This document shows positions 45,096 through 57,100 of a stretch of 64,000 nt of DNA, piece after piece. This DNA comes from Flectonema sp. DT1601 (taxonomy: Eukaryota; Euglenozoa; Diplonemea; Diplonemida; Diplonemidae): contig OZ025829.1 in the NCBI GenBank assembly GCA_964019425.1, positions 682,001 through 746,000 on the forward strand. Reading direction: 5' to 3'. The notes under the pieces are model-generated. The model was not told the DNA's origin and did no database searches. It worked only from the letters and a program-made list of their open reading frames with translations. The stretch's first letter is position 1. Every line of letters begins with the position of its first letter. The position numbers and the translations under genes are program-made.

Positions 45096-45476
45096 TACTT
45101 CAATCTGTTTACGTGAAGTAATTGTGAATATGATTAGTCACCCCCTCGATCAGTAAGGTGTCTACATAAGGATCACAGAACACTCTCATGCTACGTATCA
45201 GTTTTCCCCGTCACCAATTCCCATCTCATCATTTTTACGGATTTCATGTTTGTGTCATTTTTCATAATCAGCGACGCGAATCTATCGATAGTGTGCGTCT
45301 CTCCTATTGCTGTGAAATAACTATTTTAAGAATCACATTATTTCTTCAGGGGGTGAATAGGTATAAGAAAATAATGCTGAAATTACCATATTGTGACACA
45401 CACAGCAGGGCTGCTTTAATTAGTTATTTTCATTTTATCAGAGAAAGAAAAAAATAAAAAAACCAAAAAAAGAACC
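45096..45476. other. Spacer before GP63 gene
   Basis: One 89-codon frame begins with a non-ATG-context ATG at 45188 but has no recognisable content and crosses the acceptor ATTTTATCAG (ends 45440); I take it as leader sequence. Nothing else is seen. Confidence 0.7.
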
Positions 45477-47642
45477 ATGAGACAGGTACGTGCCTTAGCG
45501 GCATTAGTATTAGTAGTTGGAGCCAGCACTTGTGGAGTTGATTATAAAAAAGGAAATATCCCTGCAGTTGTTCATCAGGATTACGACGTTGACTTACAAA
45601 GCAGGAATAGTCGTGAAGCTCAGGTCTTACAGTCAGCAAGACAGCCAATTAGGATAGCAACAGTCAAGTTCCCTACTCAATGTTCACCCTTGGGTTGCTT
45701 CTGTACCAGAGCAGGTGAAAACATAAATAGCTTTCACAATGATGCGACTATAGTGTGTACAGCACAGGATATACTAACAACGCAGAAGAGGCAGTATTTA
45801 GAAAACGTTATTGATAGTGCTGTGACTTGGTTACAAAGAGCGTTCAAATTAGACAGAAGTACAACACCAATCAGGGTTTTGACACCAAATAATATTTGTG
45901 GTCTCAACTCAAGAGGTGCATCAGTTACTGTCGATCAAAGGAATGTTGGATTCACGAATGCTGATTTTGCTATTTATGTTACTGCTGTTCCAGCAACTGG
46001 ATTGACCCAGGCATGGGCAGTGGACTGTCAACATGATCAGAGTGGACGTCCAACAGTTGCTTTAATTAACTTTTCTCCATCAGCTTTTGACAGCACCAGC
46101 ACATCCCCAACTACCTACGAGAATTCTGTGTCAACAGCAATACATGAACTGATGCATGCGTTGGGATTCGGTTCTGAATTCTATGAAAAACCTGGTTGGT
46201 TTCCAACCAACTCTGGCAGAGCCACCAGCACGAAAACTGGCGTAGACGGCAAACCAGTAACTATAATTACAACACCCAAAGTATTGGAAAAAGCGAAAGC
46301 ACACTTTGGCTGTACCAGACTAACGGGAGTTGAGTTAGAGAATCAGGGGGGTTCAGGAACGGCAGGATCTCATTGGGAAAAAAGGATCCTCGGAGCTGAA
46401 AGTATGACTGGAATTCAGACTTCAGAAAAAAGTGTAATCTCAGAACTAACGCTCGCATATTTTGAAGATACTGGCGTTTATGATGTTGATTACGTTATGG
46501 CTCAACATTTAGAATGGGGAAAAAATCGAGGATGTGAATTTACTGATCAAAAATGCAACTCTGCTGCGAACAAAAACAGAGCAGAGTACTGTTTCCCTGG
46601 CAACACTAACACAGCACAGCTACTAGATGCTTGCACTATATCCCGTCTTGGATACGGAAGATGTAACATTCAAGAACATACTACTAATTTGCCTACAGAA
46701 TTTCAGTACTTTACCAATCAACCACGGGTAGGTGGAGGTGCTTTTTTAACTGACTATTGTCCTTACTATGTTCCATCTACTCAATGTACTGATCCACACA
46801 CTGCTTCAGGAAATTGTGACTCGTTTAATGAAGCTGTCTGTCGGATTAATTCAGCGACGTGTTCTTATGATTCAAACGCAGGGAAATGCCTCGCAATAAG
46901 AACAACAATTCTTGGACAGGTATTTGGTGATGGGAGTCGTTGTTTTACTGCTGACATGAAGAGGAATGGCTGGAACATTAACACGAATGGTCACGCTCGA
47001 TGTTTCAGTGTTAGGTGTGCTGATAACCTTTCATCTTACAATATAATAACTCACAATGGATACATGCTTTATTGTGATAATACTTTGGTCACTGCTCTGG
47101 CACCGACAAACATCACGAGTGAATATACTGCTGTGGATGTACTGTGTGCTCCTGTTGAATCGATTTGTGGTCCCAGACAGTGGAAGATGACGTCAGTTGC
47201 AGCATCGCAGATTATCAGACCCACGACTGCTACTCCGCAGCCACCAACGGGACAGCCAGCATCGGGTGGGACAGGACCTGGGTTTACAGGTGTTGTAAAG
47301 GATAGTAGTGATGATGACAGTGTGAAGATAGCAATTATTATTGTAGCGGCGTGTTGTGGAGTTGCGTGTCTTGTTGGAATATATTTGATTTGGAAACACA
47401 ATAAAAGAGCTCAGGAAAGGAAATCATCATTTGCTAGCTCAGATGTCTTTATTTCAAAGAACCCATACGCTCCGACATTCAACTCTCCGATTAATGAGAA
47501 ACCTCCTATTTATGAACCAAAGAAACCGAAGGCCTCACCAACTAACTATATGGTACAACCACCAAATGGGTTCTATGTTAGTCCGAAGTCTATTCCAAAG
47601 CCTCCGACTAGAACTGGACAGCCTCCAAGACCAATGAGATGA
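45477..47642 (+). CDS. Leishmanolysin (GP63)-type M8 surface metalloprotease
   Basis: The 721-aa protein has a signal peptide (about 1-20), a propeptide with a possible cysteine switch, and the zinc site H223-E-L-M-H227 followed by H299 in GSHWEKR, the long-spaced third ligand typical of M8 metzincins. Many cysteines in pairs fill the C-terminal half. A transmembrane helix at about 616-638 replaces the GPI anchor of Leishmania GP63, followed by a Pro/Lys-rich cytosolic tail of about 80 residues. The family cleaves proteins at the cell surface; free-living relatives use it for feeding or shedding surface coat. Start is the first ATG after acceptor 45440. Confidence 0.93.
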   Translation: MRQVRALAALVLVVGASTCGVDYKKGNIPAVVHQDYDVDLQSRNSREAQVLQSARQPIRIATVKFPTQCSPLGCFCTRAGENINSFHNDATIVCTAQDILTTQKRQYLENVIDSAVTWLQRAFKLDRSTTPIRVLTPNNICGLNSRGASVTVDQRNVGFTNADFAIYVTAVPATGLTQAWAVDCQHDQSGRPTVALINFSPSAFDSTSTSPTTYENSVSTAIHELMHALGFGSEFYEKPGWFPTNSGRATSTKTGVDGKPVTIITTPKVLEKAKAHFGCTRLTGVELENQGGSGTAGSHWEKRILGAESMTGIQTSEKSVISELTLAYFEDTGVYDVDYVMAQHLEWGKNRGCEFTDQKCNSAANKNRAEYCFPGNTNTAQLLDACTISRLGYGRCNIQEHTTNLPTEFQYFTNQPRVGGGAFLTDYCPYYVPSTQCTDPHTASGNCDSFNEAVCRINSATCSYDSNAGKCLAIRTTILGQVFGDGSRCFTADMKRNGWNINTNGHARCFSVRCADNLSSYNIITHNGYMLYCDNTLVTALAPTNITSEYTAVDVLCAPVESICGPRQWKMTSVAASQIIRPTTATPQPPTGQPASGGTGPGFTGVVKDSSDDDSVKIAIIIVAACCGVACLVGIYLIWKHNKRAQERKSSFASSDVFISKNPYAPTFNSPINEKPPIYEPKKPKASPTNYMVQPPNGFYVSPKSIPKPPTRTGQPPRPMR

Positions 47643-49441
47643 AAACATCATCAGAAAACTGATGTTAGGATTTATCTTTGAATGGTCTTATTTAGACTCG
47701 GTTAAGGACAAAGCAGTATCACGTTACACGTTTGTGTACCGCGATTCAATTCACTTTTTTTTTTCTTTCCCTTAAACTTATTCATTCCTTCTTGCTTCCT
47801 TTTTCCCCAGTTTCAGCTGCTTTGATATACAGGTTTTCTTTGATAGGAATTATTATTTTTTTTTTTTTTTTGAACCCGACGGAGACGGAGAAGAAACTCA
47901 TTCAGATTATGCGCCGTTAGTGTTATCATTTCCTTGTGTGCCGTCATTACTGTCTGCTATCAAATAAAATATAAGGGCTATTATTGTCTGATTATTATTA
48001 TTATTATTTTTTTTTTGGCTTTTCTTCCGTGTCGAGTGACGATGTTCTTCCACTCTTTTCCGAAAAAAAAAAAAAATTTTTTTTTTTCCAGTTTTGTCAC
48101 CAAATCAATTTTTGTTGTGTCCCGGTTGCGAACAAACAAAAACAAAATTTCTTTTTTTTTTTTTTATTTTCTTTAGTTGTTTACAACCTGTTAGCCTCTG
48201 GGCAAGGTGGAGGCTGGAAGTCGATCACTTCCAGCCAATACTATGAAACTACAATCTTCGCGATTAGGTCCTAACTGATGCGGGCTACCCAGACCCCTCG
48301 TAGTCATCAGTTTGTATTTTGCTAACTAACTAACAAAGTGTGAGGTGCCGATTCTTTTTTGTTAATTCCGTTTTGGTTTTTCTCGATTGTGATTTAGCTT
48401 CATTCCACTCAGCGCTTTCGCAGTGTGAATGTGAGTCTTCTGTAATAATTCTCAAATCTATTTTTGCAGACTTTGACATTATTTTTTTTAATTCAACATT
48501 TAAGGAACCTTTATTTTTTTTTTATTATTATATTCAGCATTAAATTGTATTGTAGCCCCTTTTGGTTACTTTGAATTAACTCCAATAGACTTATTTTGGA
48601 ACTCAGGTGTGTTTACAAATACTCTGGGATCTATCGATAATGTGGAATCATTTACTTGATGTGTGCTGTTTTTACGTCTTGAGATGAATTTTTTTTTTTT
48701 TTTTTTGTTGAAATTAGCTGTTCCCTTTTTACATGTTATCTTTGTACTAATGCTGATGGCTTATTGTGATGATGTAGTCTCTCGACTTGGTTTACACCTC
48801 AAGAGATAATTCGATGAACAAAACAGACAGATGCTATTCTGTCTCTTTCCCCTTTTTCTGTAGGTTTATACCTTGTCTTTTTTTCCGACTTTTACTTTGG
48901 GTCTGTTTTTAATCTTCTAACTATCAAAAACAGTCTCCATCATAAATGCATCTGTTTTTTTTCTTTATTTTGTATTCTTTTTTTCTCGTCTGTTTTTTTT
49001 TTTTTTTTTTTTTTTTTTTGTTTCCAGAACAATTGCGTTTTGGTATTCAACTCAGATTTTACGTCTTTTTTATGATTCAAAAAAAAAAACAAGCAAATGG
49101 AGTTCTCAGTCGGCAACAAACAGTGACAATTGGACTTTTGTGTGTACTTTTTGTTTTCATAAAATCCACAAAAAAAGTGAAATGAAAAATTTACGATGAT
49201 GAGAATGTTTTTTTTTTTTTTTAATTTTTTTCGTTCATATTTTTTTTTTCTTTTTTTTCGACGACAACATTTTTTCAAAAACACGTACAAATAACAGACG
49301 GGTGGTTTCTTATACAGGAAAAACACACACGAAATAAAGAAAAAAAAAAAAGAATCAAAAAAGTGTTTACGTAGCGTGATTATATTTTAATTTTTTTAAT
49401 TTTTTTCCTTTTTGACTGCTTTATTTCAGGAACAGAAGAAA
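47643..49441. other. Spacer with second copy of the 166-nt element
   Basis: After T-rich sequence comes copy 2 of the structured element (48162-48327). Then AT-rich sequence with ATT repeats near 47995-48007, a long T-tract at 48990-49019 and an acceptor TTTATTTCAG ending at 49429. No gene is supported. Confidence 0.8.
48162..48327 (+). ncRNA. 166-nt structured element, copy 2 (putative ncRNA or SINE)
   Basis: Same length and strand as 22663-22828. Differences are A to G in GAGGCTGG, which extends the main hairpin to 10 bp, G to A in GCCAATAC, and G to A in GATTAGGTCC, which removes one pair from each of two helices. It ends GCTAACT followed by AACTAAC. No coding frame. Confidence 0.6.
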
Positions 49442-52400
49442 ATGTTCGTACTAATCATATTCTTAACCCTCGGATTTGTGAAGGAAAGAGACGGTGAACT
49501 CACATCATTTGCTTCTATTCGTGGTAGGGGATACTACACTATAAGAGATTCATTGAGTATATATCAATTCGGAATGAAAGATGCTGTCCGCACCGAATCA
49601 AAAGTTAAATCAGTAGTAGTCAGTGAGTTAGGAACTGAACTCGGAATTATAATCGAAGAAAACGACGGAAATTATAAATTATTTTCAACAGATCCATTCG
49701 GACATGAAATCAAGTCTGTTCGTTTGATCTATTCTTGTAGAGATGGTTATCACTTGTACTGCACTGGTGGTGGAGGATTTCCAATAATAACAAATTTAAA
49801 AGAATCTTTTACGATAATCCGTCCTAGAGGAACTGGAATGATATTATTATATACTTCTGGTGGTGACCTTCAACTTATTCGTGATGGAGGTGACTTTAGA
49901 AACTACGCAATTGCTAATAAACGATCAACTAATTCAATGAATGATAATGACGTCTATCTCTCAAGGGATAATAATATTACTGACTCTAGTTGGGTCATAC
50001 CGAGAAGTACATTCTCAATGTGGAATGACATAAGTCAATCAGAAGGTCAATTTTTCACAAAACAAATATGTGAAGACTCGCAACGACGTTCTTTATTTCT
50101 ATCTCACATACCAACATCTTCATTCGATAACACCACTACAGAAACATACATAGAGTGTTCTGTTTCAAGTGATTTCACTTGGAAATTACAAGGCACTGAC
50201 TGTATCAGCAGCACTAGTGGCTTAACCACTTATGGTTTTAAGTTAGGTGTACATTTGGGATTTGGAACGCAGGACCCTTCAACCTGCAGCTCATCTATAG
50301 AAACTGGTAAGGTATTATTATATACCGTGTTAGTTGATCAGTCGGGTCATTTGTCTGATCCAGAAGATAATTTTTTTATTCTATTAAATGGGATGTTAAT
50401 ATTTAAATCCTCATCATCAGAATACGGAGCAGAGTTATTCACATACTCAACCACTCCAGGACACGAGGAGTATAGGTATGTGAATGCAGCAATGACTGCT
50501 GAAATGGGTTTAATTTTATCATCTGATTGTATGGAAAATTCGCTATCAGGAAATGACATGTACTACACTCGTGGGATTCATATTCCTGGTGATGATTTTG
50601 TTATAGAAATGGAAGTGATGTGTCCACCAGGATTATTGGGAGCTACTATCTTATCATCGGCCTTATGGAATATTATAGCTGAAGTACCTGGTATTGGTTT
50701 GTCAGTCACTGCGGATAGCTATGATGAAGATTACAATCCTTGTTCTGTTTTTGTTTATGTGACTCCTCCAACAGACTCCACTAACGCTGTCAACGTCACG
50801 ATCGATGCTGATGTTGGTCACTGTTCAAGTGATTATGATTTTTACACATCAATTGTTGAAGAAGGTGTCCTATTTATTAGTCGTAGTACATCCTGGTCAT
50901 CCTCAATAAGGATAAAGTGCTTTAGAACTGGTTGTGGTTTATCTACAGCAATACCAAAATCAGAAACTTGGATACCAATAAAGTGGACATGCAATCAACA
51001 ATCGTGTAGTCTGTTTCAGTCTGGAATCCTCAAAGGTGTAGTCACAAATAATTCATTAATTAGAAACGCAGTGATGAGTGACAGTGATATATATACTTAT
51101 GGAGGTATGGAAACTTTTCCCGGTAGGAAACCAGGTAACTTATTCTCTGGAGGAATTAGGCGTCTTAAGATTAACTCTCAATGTGTTCTAAGGGATACCT
51201 CAGTTGGAATTCATTCTTGCACGGAAGTACCATCACTATCCGGGAGCGATAATATAACAGCGGCAGCACTCCATGCTGTTGATGGTTCTTATCAAACTAT
51301 TTCATTGTCGGATTCGGTTGGAAATTCTTACATTCAGGTATCTCAAAACACTCCTTTTTTCATTAAGAGGATCACTTGGGGATGTAAACCCAACTACTGT
51401 CCAAAAACAATGCAACTTTGGTATCAAATTATCGACACAAACGGTGTCGCAGTTGGTTGGGAACTGCTACAGAATTCGTTCTTTGAAAGCAGTAATGACG
51501 CATACATTCAGGATAAGGTGTTTTTTGATGTTCGAAAATCAACATCATATCGAGTAGTATTCTTGTCTGGATACGACAATTCAACGATCTCCTTTGATGC
51601 GGTTGATTTCACTTTGGAATGCAGCAATTCTTCTCATTCTCGTCGATCAAAAGTTCTTAACGACATCGCTCCTGGTCCTGATTCATCAAATCCTCTTTCT
51701 GCTGCCGTCCTTCGCAATTCTTTGATGTTATTTCTTGCTGCGGTTGACTCTGTTACGTATTTCGTGTACAGCTATGAATCTGGTATTGGTGTTCAGCTTT
51801 TGTCTAGTGAATTTCCAGAGCGATTTCACGCATCGATATTCCCGGGTACTCCTCGAAATACTGTTCTAAAATCACTCGGAATTGTTGTTTGGTTAGTGAG
51901 AAATGGATTTTTGATTTCTGATGGGCATTCAGTTAGGAAATATTTACATGTTTCTCTTGGTCACTTTCCTAGTTCAGATTCAACAGAGTCGCTAACAGTA
52001 CATAAAGACAGCCGTTCTGTAGGTGTTATTTTGTATTATTGCACATCTGTTTCGGTACTTAGAAAACAATCACCGACTAGCTCTTCTCTAGGTGATATCA
52101 AACGGCAATTCGTGACCACATCTCTTTGCAGTTTAGAAGTGAGATCGATGGGTGACGTTATTGTATCAGCCACTCCTTTTCCAAGTCATTCAAATTATGG
52201 GAATGCATTTCTTCGATCAATCTACGATGGGTCTTCTTATGTCATATCAGCGTCTGAAGTAAATATGCGAACTGGTAGTTCTGTTCAATTGTTTTATCAT
52301 TCCAGAGCTGATCAGTTTTTAATCCCGTTTTGGAAATTAGGATCTTCCGGGTGTGTCAACCCTATTGGTGATATTCTCATTGAAGGAAATAGTACTTCAC

Positions 52401-53791
52401 AATCTGATTTGAGTGATGGGTATTTAGGGATTTCAACTCTTGGGAACTCTACTCTCTTACAATTCACAAAGATCCCAATCAAAACGACTTCTTCATTAAC
52501 ATTACAGCTAACAGCAGTGCCTCAAATGTTGTCAAGTCAATCAGAAATTGATAATTGTTATGTAGTACTTTCTGTTGTTGTTTTTGAAATTAATTCAAAT
52601 CCATCGGTGGAGTCATTTACTGCTGACTTGTTTAAAGATGAATCATTGTTGATACTTGAATCACAAAACTACACAATAAATAGCAACATTCTCACTGCCG
52701 ATGTCACGTCGTTATTTACTTCTTCTGTGAGAAATCGACTTCAATCTGGAGATGTGTTCTTTTCAATAAGTCTCCCCTCAGATGCATGTCCATCAAGAGA
52801 TAGTGATCAGCCATATTCTATTTATTTCTATCCAAGGGAAGACCCAGTCTCTTTGAGACGACCTCAGCTCTGTGTATCTGGCAATACCGTGTCGATGTAC
52901 AAGAAGAAAATCAACTCTGAAAATTTCATAAAATTACCGAAAATTTCGACGACTGAGACAAAAGCAATTTGGTGGTATGCCAGCTGTGGTGGGGTTGGTA
53001 TAAGATTCATGCTTCAAAGTAACACAGCAAGACAATTATCTTGTGGATTAGTTGACCCCCCGACAATCACTGACAGTGGCTATCATCAATCACCTTTATT
53101 AAATGTTCAGTTATTGTACGGACATGTCAATTTAACTATTGCTGGTGGTCCGTCAAAGCTGCCAAATTTTATTGATGTTCACGATGGGTTTATTACTCTG
53201 AGTAATCCACTTCATCATGGTAATGATTTTATGTTTTCAACCTACCCATCGAGTAGGAGTTGCGGTGGTCGATCTCCAACACAAGATGACATAATAGACT
53301 TCAGTGTTGAGTCAAGTGATTTAAAGTTAAGTTCTCAAAGTGTATTTAGTACGCAGCTGTGTGGATCTCAGTGTGTAAAGTCAGGAGGGAGATGTGTTGG
53401 ATTTCAGTGCTCGTGTAAGTCTGGAAAAGGAAATATGATTCTTTCATCAGAATCAGCATCTTCTAACAAATGTGAATGTGCATCACGATACTACGGTCAG
53501 CGGTGTGATGTGTATTGCTATCATAAAATAACATGTTCCAATCAGGGTAGCTGTTCTCCTCAAGGATCATGTCTCTGTGATCCCGGCTATGGAGGTCTCA
53601 ATTGTGAATTAACAATCTCATGTGAGGACGTTAGCAAGATGTTCCCACTCGCAGATATTAATTGCCAACGTTTTTCAAACCCGTTAAATGCCATTACTGA
53701 AGATGACAATAAAATAGATAGGTGCACTGCTTGCTTATCGGAAGGATACGAACTTCTCAACGGAGAAAAAAGATTTTATTGCAAACAATAA
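49442..53791 (+). CDS. Giant secreted protein with EGF-like C-terminus, 1449 aa
   Basis: The ATG at 49442 (after acceptor 49429) opens with a hydrophobic signal peptide of about 15 residues. The bulk is beta-rich, Ser/Thr-rich sequence with scattered cysteines and many N-x-S/T sites, as in extracellular proteins. Residues about 1030-1135 form a module ending in F1129-YPREDPV, shared with the next gene. The C-terminus (about 1306-1393) has at least two EGF-like units (CVKSGGRCVGFQCSC, CSNQGSCSPQGSCLC, then CDPGYGGLNCE). There is no clear C-terminal membrane span, so it is probably secreted or part of a complex. No known full-length family is recognised. Confidence 0.82.
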   Translation: MFVLIIFLTLGFVKERDGELTSFASIRGRGYYTIRDSLSIYQFGMKDAVRTESKVKSVVVSELGTELGIIIEENDGNYKLFSTDPFGHEIKSVRLIYSCRDGYHLYCTGGGGFPIITNLKESFTIIRPRGTGMILLYTSGGDLQLIRDGGDFRNYAIANKRSTNSMNDNDVYLSRDNNITDSSWVIPRSTFSMWNDISQSEGQFFTKQICEDSQRRSLFLSHIPTSSFDNTTTETYIECSVSSDFTWKLQGTDCISSTSGLTTYGFKLGVHLGFGTQDPSTCSSSIETGKVLLYTVLVDQSGHLSDPEDNFFILLNGMLIFKSSSSEYGAELFTYSTTPGHEEYRYVNAAMTAEMGLILSSDCMENSLSGNDMYYTRGIHIPGDDFVIEMEVMCPPGLLGATILSSALWNIIAEVPGIGLSVTADSYDEDYNPCSVFVYVTPPTDSTNAVNVTIDADVGHCSSDYDFYTSIVEEGVLFISRSTSWSSSIRIKCFRTGCGLSTAIPKSETWIPIKWTCNQQSCSLFQSGILKGVVTNNSLIRNAVMSDSDIYTYGGMETFPGRKPGNLFSGGIRRLKINSQCVLRDTSVGIHSCTEVPSLSGSDNITAAALHAVDGSYQTISLSDSVGNSYIQVSQNTPFFIKRITWGCKPNYCPKTMQLWYQIIDTNGVAVGWELLQNSFFESSNDAYIQDKVFFDVRKSTSYRVVFLSGYDNSTISFDAVDFTLECSNSSHSRRSKVLNDIAPGPDSSNPLSAAVLRNSLMLFLAAVDSVTYFVYSYESGIGVQLLSSEFPERFHASIFPGTPRNTVLKSLGIVVWLVRNGFLISDGHSVRKYLHVSLGHFPSSDSTESLTVHKDSRSVGVILYYCTSVSVLRKQSPTSSSLGDIKRQFVTTSLCSLEVRSMGDVIVSATPFPSHSNYGNAFLRSIYDGSSYVISASEVNMRTGSSVQLFYHSRADQFLIPFWKLGSSGCVNPIGDILIEGNSTSQSDLSDGYLGISTLGNSTLLQFTKIPIKTTSSLTLQLTAVPQMLSSQSEIDNCYVVLSVVVFEINSNPSVESFTADLFKDESLLILESQNYTINSNILTADVTSLFTSSVRNRLQSGDVFFSISLPSDACPSRDSDQPYSIYFYPREDPVSLRRPQLCVSGNTVSMYKKKINSENFIKLPKISTTETKAIWWYASCGGVGIRFMLQSNTARQLSCGLVDPPTITDSGYHQSPLLNVQLLYGHVNLTIAGGPSKLPNFIDVHDGFITLSNPLHHGNDFMFSTYPSSRSCGGRSPTQDDIIDFSVESSDLKLSSQSVFSTQLCGSQCVKSGGRCVGFQCSCKSGKGNMILSSESASSNKCECASRYYGQRCDVYCYHKITCSNQGSCSPQGSCLCDPGYGGLNCELTISCEDVSKMFPLADINCQRFSNPLNAITEDDNKIDRCTACLSEGYELLNGEKRFYCKQ

Positions 53792-54101
53792 CAAAATTCA
53801 ATTTCATTATTATCATGTCGTAATCTTTACAGATATACGATACCTTAATAGATGTGTTTTTTTTTGGTATTTTTTTTGTTACTTGTTTTGGATTTGGTTG
53901 TTCAATTTACACTTTTTTTAAGAAAAAGGAACAATTGCTTTCTCTCTTGGTATTAAAAAAGTTACATTCTCTTAACAGGAAAAAAGAAAATAGCAAAAAA
54001 AATTATTAAAGCCTTGTTTGAGTAAAGTGTTAAGAGAGTATGATGGTTTTTAGAATATTTTATATTAGGGTGGATGCCTCAAAAAAAAATAAAATAAAAA
54101 C
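53792..54101. other. Short spacer between the two giant genes
   Basis: It has the acceptor CTTAACAG ending at 53978. The leader then contains ATGs at about 54040 and 54072 that open very short frames before the real start. No gene is supported. Confidence 0.7.
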
Positions 54102-57100
54102 ATGGTATCCACCAACTCTGTGAGGTTGCTTTCAATAGTGGTGTTAATATGCCAGGCAAATGCAGCTGCTCAATGGCAATTCGCAACAGCAGGTGTAAGT
54201 TGTGAACACTACTGTGAGTCAAAATCCATGGAATGTACTGAAGGTGAATGGCCGATGAGGGAATCTGATTTCAATAAAATACTAAAAAAGCTACCTGTTG
54301 GCTTCCGATGCAGTGAAGTTATCAGCGGAGGACTTTTCGCATCTCCGGTTGAAATACGAAAGCAGAACGGTGGAAACATATGTTCATGGGTTGCTCCAGA
54401 ACGCACCTGGAGCAAGGGAGAGGCTGCAATCAGTGACAAACGCTGTCTAAGAGTACCTCCTATAACAGCAAGTAGACTATGTCCTTGTCAAGTAAAGTCA
54501 AGTCAGCTTGGTGGGATGACATCTTGGGGTGGTTGTGGTAGTGACTGTTGGATATCACACGCGATGCTATCAAGGTTCACAGCTGGTATCACTAAAATAA
54601 AAGGAGTGACTTCAACACTACTCAGTGACACTTATTATATTGAAAGAAATTCATCAGAAACTCTTTGGTTCGAAGTGGCGGCTAGTGAGAATTCAAAACT
54701 TTACAGACTCAAGAACAACAACGGTCCATGGAAAAACCAAATCAAGAAAGTTAAATTAGTCGCCTCAACAGATTTAGTAAACATAGCTGTTGTTGATGAT
54801 GGTGATTCCGAAGTGTTAATACTTTGGGAAACGGGATCTCCAATAGACTTGCCATACTTTCAGAAGAATTCAAAATTCTTTAGAGGAGCAGTACCAGGTG
54901 GTGTTTATTTATTCGGACCGGGTGTTCTTAGATATTCGCAAGATCCTAATTTTGCTATAAATCTCCCTGAGGATGTCCCTCTTCAGGAAATGGTTAAGAA
55001 CTTTTCTATTCATTCAATCGCAACAACCGCAACATCAATAGCAATACTGCTATCAGATGGTCGAGTAGTTTCTTGGGGAGGTAGTATCAATTCTGGTATA
55101 TTCGCTTACAATGCTGTTGAAATAGTATCAAATAGGGGAGCGTTTGCAGCACTTTTATCAAATGGGCGAGTATCGACTTGGGGTGATCGTGGAATTGGTG
55201 GTCTTAATATACGTAATTTGGAACTCACAAACGTAATATCAATCACTGCAACGATTGGAGCATTCGCAGCCCTTTCCGAAGATGGTAAAGTAACGGTCTG
55301 GGGAGAGGAACGATACGGAGGTGATTTTGGAAAACCATACCGTATAGTTAGACAAGACGCTGAGTGTCCTGTTTATTGGGATAAAGTTGAAAATCTGTCA
55401 GGTTGTGAAAGCATTGCTAGTCACAGAGGTACTAACATTACCATGATCACGGACCCTTCATTACCCCAAAAGTGTTTTAAGAATAATACTTTGGGTGATA
55501 TTTATTGGAACAACGATGCGACAATCGGTAGAAGCCGATGCCTCTGGATCGATCCCTTTAATTGGAGCGTCTTCTCTCAAGAAGACTACGTTCCTTCAAT
55601 TACAGAACCTGTCGATGGAGTTACAGAGAAAGAGTGCACTGCCTATTGCTGTGAATTATCTGAATGTATTATCGTTTCTTTTGATTCTAATTATGGTTGT
55701 CAACTTCTAAACGAATATCATGACATTCTAAATAAGACTGATGATTATCAACCTAAGAATGAAACACGTAATTCTAAAACTGTTCGTTATTATAAGACTA
55801 CTTCTCAGTTTTGTACTAATCCAACTTCTTCATATTCACTTACACGAAAGGGAGTGAGGGGTTTGTTTGCAACATCGAAATCATTCCTAGCAACAGGTTC
55901 AGCCGGTACAACTATTTGGCCTAGATACTTTTCCAATAAGATTAAACAAGATAGTGAGTATCCAACCAGCACTATTGTTGGAACTCGTAACTCATTCATC
56001 ATCGCAGTCGAAACCGGGAAAATTGGAAAAGGCAGAATCGACACTATATTCAGTGAAGGTGGTGACACTAATTACTATGCTTCCGCAAAACCATACATCG
56101 ACCCTCCACCATCGATTGAAACAACAAATCCAATAGTAGCTATAAGAACAACAGACGTAGCAGCGACGGTGGTGTTCGAAAACAAGTCGTCAATTTCTTG
56201 GGAAGCAACCCCGGACCCTCTAAACGCATTTTGGATGATTGATATGGTCGGATGTCACTGGATAGGTAATACTGAAGGAATTGCTTATTATTTATTCGAC
56301 TGGCACCATACTCGAGAGGAATGCGCAATGAAGTGTCTTCAACTTAAAGGATGCACAGGTTTTGAGTATATAAAAACAGGACAGTACTGCGCTCCATGGA
56401 TGAACCATGAGTGCTCAAATCAAACTTCAAGAGAATTTTTATATAATCAAAAACCAAATGGATACGAGTTGTACATATCAAAGGAAATTGCGAAAACTGA
56501 ACTACCAAAAGATACAAAACGAGTACTAAGAAGTAAAGAGTTCAACTTTATTGGTGATGGAAGGTGTCTTCCCTCCTCCAATAACTCACTGTTATCAGCA
56601 ATATACTTGGGTGATGTGATTGATTCTCAGGTATTTTTACAAGACAGCTACAATGATTGCAGTGAAGAGTGTATTACTCACAAAGAATGTACTGCTTTTG
56701 AGATACGTGACATGAACAACACTCTCAGTTGTAAGTTGTTTTCTGAAGTTGATACCATTTCCGTAAACAGAACAGATGACTTATTCACTGCCTGCTTTAC
56801 TATAGTTTTGGAAGACCCAACAGTTGAAGAGCTTTCAGTAAACATCCACAATGATCTCAACGACACTGAGGCATTAGTCTTTTGTGATAAACTGCAATTC
56901 AGGAGGAAGAACAACCCATCCCTGTATAGAATCATGACAGTCCCTTGTAGGGAGATTGCCACAGTCCCTGGTGGTGCTACAGATGTGAATGCTCCAGAAG
57001 GACCTATTAGTAGTGTTAGGATACCTGCTGGAACTTTTCCAAACGCGTTGTACAGTACTATGTCGGTGGTAACTTCACAAACAGGAAATCCGAAATACGA

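Noticed and set aside
45188..45457. 89-codon frame between PWP2 and the GP63 gene
   Set aside because: No recognisable content; crosses the likely acceptor at 45440, so it is leader sequence.
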